Assembly (NCBI RefSeq): GCF_024105655.1
Contig: NZ_JAAAMH010000003.1
Location: 124,001 to 188,000, forward strand
Direction of reading: 5' to 3'
DNA: 64,000 nt
Origin: Aliihoeflea sp. 40Bstr573
Lineage (GTDB): Bacteria; Pseudomonadota; Alphaproteobacteria; Rhizobiales; Rhizobiaceae
The notes beneath the pieces are model-generated. The model had not been told where the DNA came from. It did no database searches and worked only from the letters and a program-made list of their open reading frames with translations. A program made the translations under genes and the position numbers. Of the stretch, positions 62,273 through 64,000 are shown piece by piece (the stretch's first letter is position 1; every line of letters starts with the position of its first letter).

Positions 62273-63105
62273 CGACGCTCGCACTCGACGGTCGCGATTC
62301 GCCGCCGCTGACGCTCAATTCGCTTCTTGGCTCGGAACGCGCACTCGCCGCGCTCGGATTGCTGCTGCTTGCGCTTTTGCCCCCGACGCTTTTCGCCGGC
62401 CTCGTCGACGGACGGATGACCAACGACGTCACGGTCTGGTCGAAGCCGGTGAAGTTCCAGGTGGCGCTTGGTGTCTATGTTCTGACGCTCGCCTTCTTCG
62501 CCCGCTGGCTGCCGGAAGGCACGCAGCAAAAGGGCTGGTATCGGATCTATATCGGCGCGGTGATCGGCGCGATCGGGCTCGAGACGATCTGGCTGATGGC
62601 AGCAGCGGCGAATGGCGTGCCTGCGCATTTCAACGAGACGCCTGTCGGCGAGGTCATCTACATGGCGATGGGCGGTTTCGCGGTCGTCCTGACCTCCGCA
62701 AGCGCCGTCTATGCCTGGCAGATCGGCCGCAACCGCCAGACGGAACTGGCGCCGGTCGTCAAGGAAAGCATCGTCGCGGGACTGGCGCTCGTCCTGCCGC
62801 TGACGGTGATCACCGCTGGAACGATGAGCGCATTCGGCGGCCACTGGGTCGGCGGCGTGCGGTCCGATGCCGCCGGGCTCGCCATCTTCGGCTGGGCGCG
62901 GGACGGGGGCGACCCGCGCGTGGCGCATTTCTTCTCGACCCATGCGATGCACTTCCTGCCCGTGGCCGGCCTTGGGTCGCTGGTGGTCTTCGGGCGGGAC
63001 GAGGTCAGGCCGATCCGCGTGGCCACGATCCTTCTCGTCGCGCTGGTGGCGTTCACCTTCGTGCAGGCGTTGGCTGGGCGGCCCTTCCTTGGCTTTCTGG
63101 GATGA
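62269..63105 (+). CDS. Multi-spanning membrane protein of unknown function
   Basis: A 278-residue protein with about seven hydrophobic helices. I do not recognise a named family with certainty; the stretch NDVTVWSKPVKFQVALGVY and WLMAAAANGVPAHFNETPVG occur in uncharacterised proteins of alphaproteobacteria. HFSTHAMHFLP-like histidines (FFSTHAMHFLPVAG) lie in a late loop or helix and could bind heme or metal, but this is a guess. ATGA overlap with the ABA4-like gene and the shared operator region suggest that both are controlled by the divergent TetR. It is followed by a small RNA candidate. Confidence 0.7.
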   Translation: MTTLALDGRDSPPLTLNSLLGSERALAALGLLLLALLPPTLFAGLVDGRMTNDVTVWSKPVKFQVALGVYVLTLAFFARWLPEGTQQKGWYRIYIGAVIGAIGLETIWLMAAAANGVPAHFNETPVGEVIYMAMGGFAVVLTSASAVYAWQIGRNRQTELAPVVKESIVAGLALVLPLTVITAGTMSAFGGHWVGGVRSDAAGLAIFGWARDGGDPRVAHFFSTHAMHFLPVAGLGSLVVFGRDEVRPIRVATILLVALVAFTFVQALAGRPFLGFLG

Positions 63106-63149
63106 GGGGCATCGCGCAGTTAACCTTCGGTTAAGCTTCGTATCGCATT

Positions 63150-63230
63150 CTTAACGAACGAATCGGACGTTCCTCCTCCTCCCAAGCACCGATTCCAAAC
63201 TCAGGCGGCCGCAAATGGCCGCCTTCCTTT
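63150..63230 (+). ncRNA. Candidate small RNA with anti-Shine-Dalgarno loop (cuckoo/alpha-r14-like)
   Basis: Two hairpins in tandem in an intergenic region. The first has a 7-bp stem GAATCGG / CCGATTC (63160-63166 and 63189-63195), with CCTCCTCCTCCC (63172-63183) in its 22-base loop. The second is a terminator (63203-63230). A C/U-rich loop able to pair with ribosome-binding sites, followed by a terminator hairpin, is the layout of the alphaproteobacterial cuckoo RNAs (alpha-r14, CcsR). The 5' end is uncertain; a promoter could lie at about 63115-63150. Both the layout and motif support the call; identity to a known Rfam family is not tested. Confidence 0.6.
63203..63230 (+). terminator. Terminator hairpin at the end of the small RNA candidate
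   Basis: AGGCGGCC / GGCCGCCT (63203-63210 and 63217-63224), loop GCAAAT, then TCCTTT. It separates the upstream membrane operon from the SDR gene. Confidence 0.75.
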
Positions 63231-63294
63231 GTGTCCTCCCCTTGCACTGCCTCCATGCTTCTGCAATCCGTCTCTCAACGGAAGGGAACTCGAC

Positions 63295-64000
63295 ATGCAG
63301 GACAAATTCGCGCTCGTCACCGGCGCGGGCTCCGGTATCGGGCAGGCGGTCGCGACCGCGCTCGTGCGGGCCGGGTGGCACACGATCTTCACCGGACGCC
63401 GGCAGGAAAAGCTCGACGCGGCGATGGCCGAAATCGGGCAGGCGCCGGCGCGGGGCCTTGCCATCGCCTGCGACGTCGCGCGCGCCGAACAGGTGGAAAA
63501 GCTCTTCGAGCGGGTGGAGGAGGAATTCGGTCGCATCGACCTTCTCTTCAACAATGCCGGCATGGGTTACAAATCGACGCTGATCGACGAGATACCGGTC
63601 GACGTGTGGCATGACGTCGTCGACGTCAACCTGACCGGCTCGTTCCTGTGCGCGCGCTCGGCTTTCGGCCTGATGCGCCGGCAACGCCCGATGGGTGGGC
63701 GGATCATCAACAACGGGTCGATCTCCGCTTACGCGCCGCGGCCGGGTTCGGTGCCCTACACCGCCACCAAGCACGCGATCACCGGCCTGACCAAGACGCT
63801 GGCGCTCGACGGGCGCGCCTTCGACATTGCCTGCGGGCAGATCGACATCGGCAATGCCTTCACCGAAATGGCCGCTCCGATGGCGCAAGGCGTGCCGCAG
63901 GCCAATGGCGAGATCGCGCCGGAAGCGGTGATGGACGTGCGCCATGTGGCCGACGCGGTTCTTCACATGGCGAGCCTGCCGCTCGACGCCAACGTCCTTT
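63295..64000 (+). CDS. SDR family oxidoreductase, 3' end outside window
   Basis: The first 235 codons of a classical [11 protein letters not shown] is at residues 9-16, an Arg-Arg at 34-35 (FTGRRQEK) after the second strand suggests NADP(H), NNAGMGYKS follows, and the catalytic Ser ([14 protein letters not shown]) and Tyr-Lys ([10 protein letters not shown]) are present. The family form with [18 protein letters not shown] is usual in alphaproteobacteria. ATG at 63295 has GGAAGGGAA upstream. It starts after the small RNA terminator and runs off the window, so its operon partners are unknown. Confidence 0.9.
   Translation, partial: MQDKFALVTGAGSGIGQAVATALVRAGWHTIFTGRRQEKLDAAMAEIGQAPARGLAIACDVARAEQVEKLFERVEEEFGRIDLLFNNAGMGYKSTLIDEIPVDVWHDVVDVNLTGSFLCARSAFGLMRRQRPMGGRIINNGSISAYAPRPGSVPYTATKHAITGLTKTLALDGRAFDIACGQIDIGNAFTEMAAPMAQGVPQANGEIAPEAVMDVRHVADAVLHMASLPLDANVL

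Noticed and set aside
1-64000. tRNA or rRNA genes
   Set aside because: I scanned the gaps for T-arm-like GGTTCGANTCC and rRNA-like sequence and found none that fits; a covariance search could still find a weak one.

Overview
The window is GC-rich, densely coded chromosomal DNA of an alphaproteobacterium, most likely a member of the Hyphomicrobiales (Rhizobiales; Phyllobacteriaceae- or Aurantimonadaceae-like). Support comes from an Omp10-type lipoprotein like that of Brucella, a DUF982 protein, homospermidine synthase, DUF459 and DUF882 proteins, a biotin ECF transporter, a cuckoo/alpha-r14-like small RNA and dispersed rhizobial-type GC-rich palindromic repeats. I saw no rRNA, tRNA, CRISPR array, transposase or prophage block.

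Layout. 1-1843: start of a membrane diguanylate cyclase on the minus strand. 1981-16079: a divergent catabolic locus around a TetR gene. SDR, kinase, MaoC and SDR lie on the minus strand; TetR, acyl-CoA dehydrogenase, two MDR oxidoreductases, a LivHMGFK-type ABC importer and an acyl-CoA synthetase lie on the plus strand. 16151-20466: RND efflux pump and adaptor. 20755-24689: glutamine-synthetase-like ligase, aldehyde dehydrogenase and iron alcohol dehydrogenase. 24762-29917: complete branched-chain 2-oxoacid dehydrogenase complex (E1 alpha, E1 beta, E2, E3). 30298-34802: bioYMN, pabB, pabC-like and a DUF3445 gene, mostly with ATGA overlaps. 34888-42495: homospermidine synthase, Omp10, a 5'-nucleotidase with a repeat linker and LysM, ferrochelatase, and a beta-barrel protein. 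42630-50894: KdsD, an SGNH-like DUF459 protein, MltB-type transglycosylase, GalU, an FAD oxidoreductase, a divergent Aat-like transferase and a QmcA/NfeD pair. 50947-58312: M3 peptidase, NtrC-type regulator, DUF882 protein, KDPG aldolase and a muramidase. 58413-64000: TrhO, DUF533, an esterase-like lipoprotein, a TetR with two membrane-protein genes, a small RNA candidate and a partial SDR.

Most notable. (1) The 1981-16079 locus holds separate genes matching the two halves of ACAD10/ACAD11 (kinase plus acyl-CoA dehydrogenase), with SDRs, an acyl-CoA ligase and its own importer. This resembles the logic of 4-hydroxy-acid/levulinate catabolism and may be an importer-linked variant. (2) GC-rich palindromic repeats occur in frame inside the BCKDH E2 gene. 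(3) A likely anti-Shine-Dalgarno small RNA lies near 63150-63230. (4) A TetR gene is separated from a two-gene membrane operon by twin palindromes. Function calls rest on motif recognition by eye; no database search was run.
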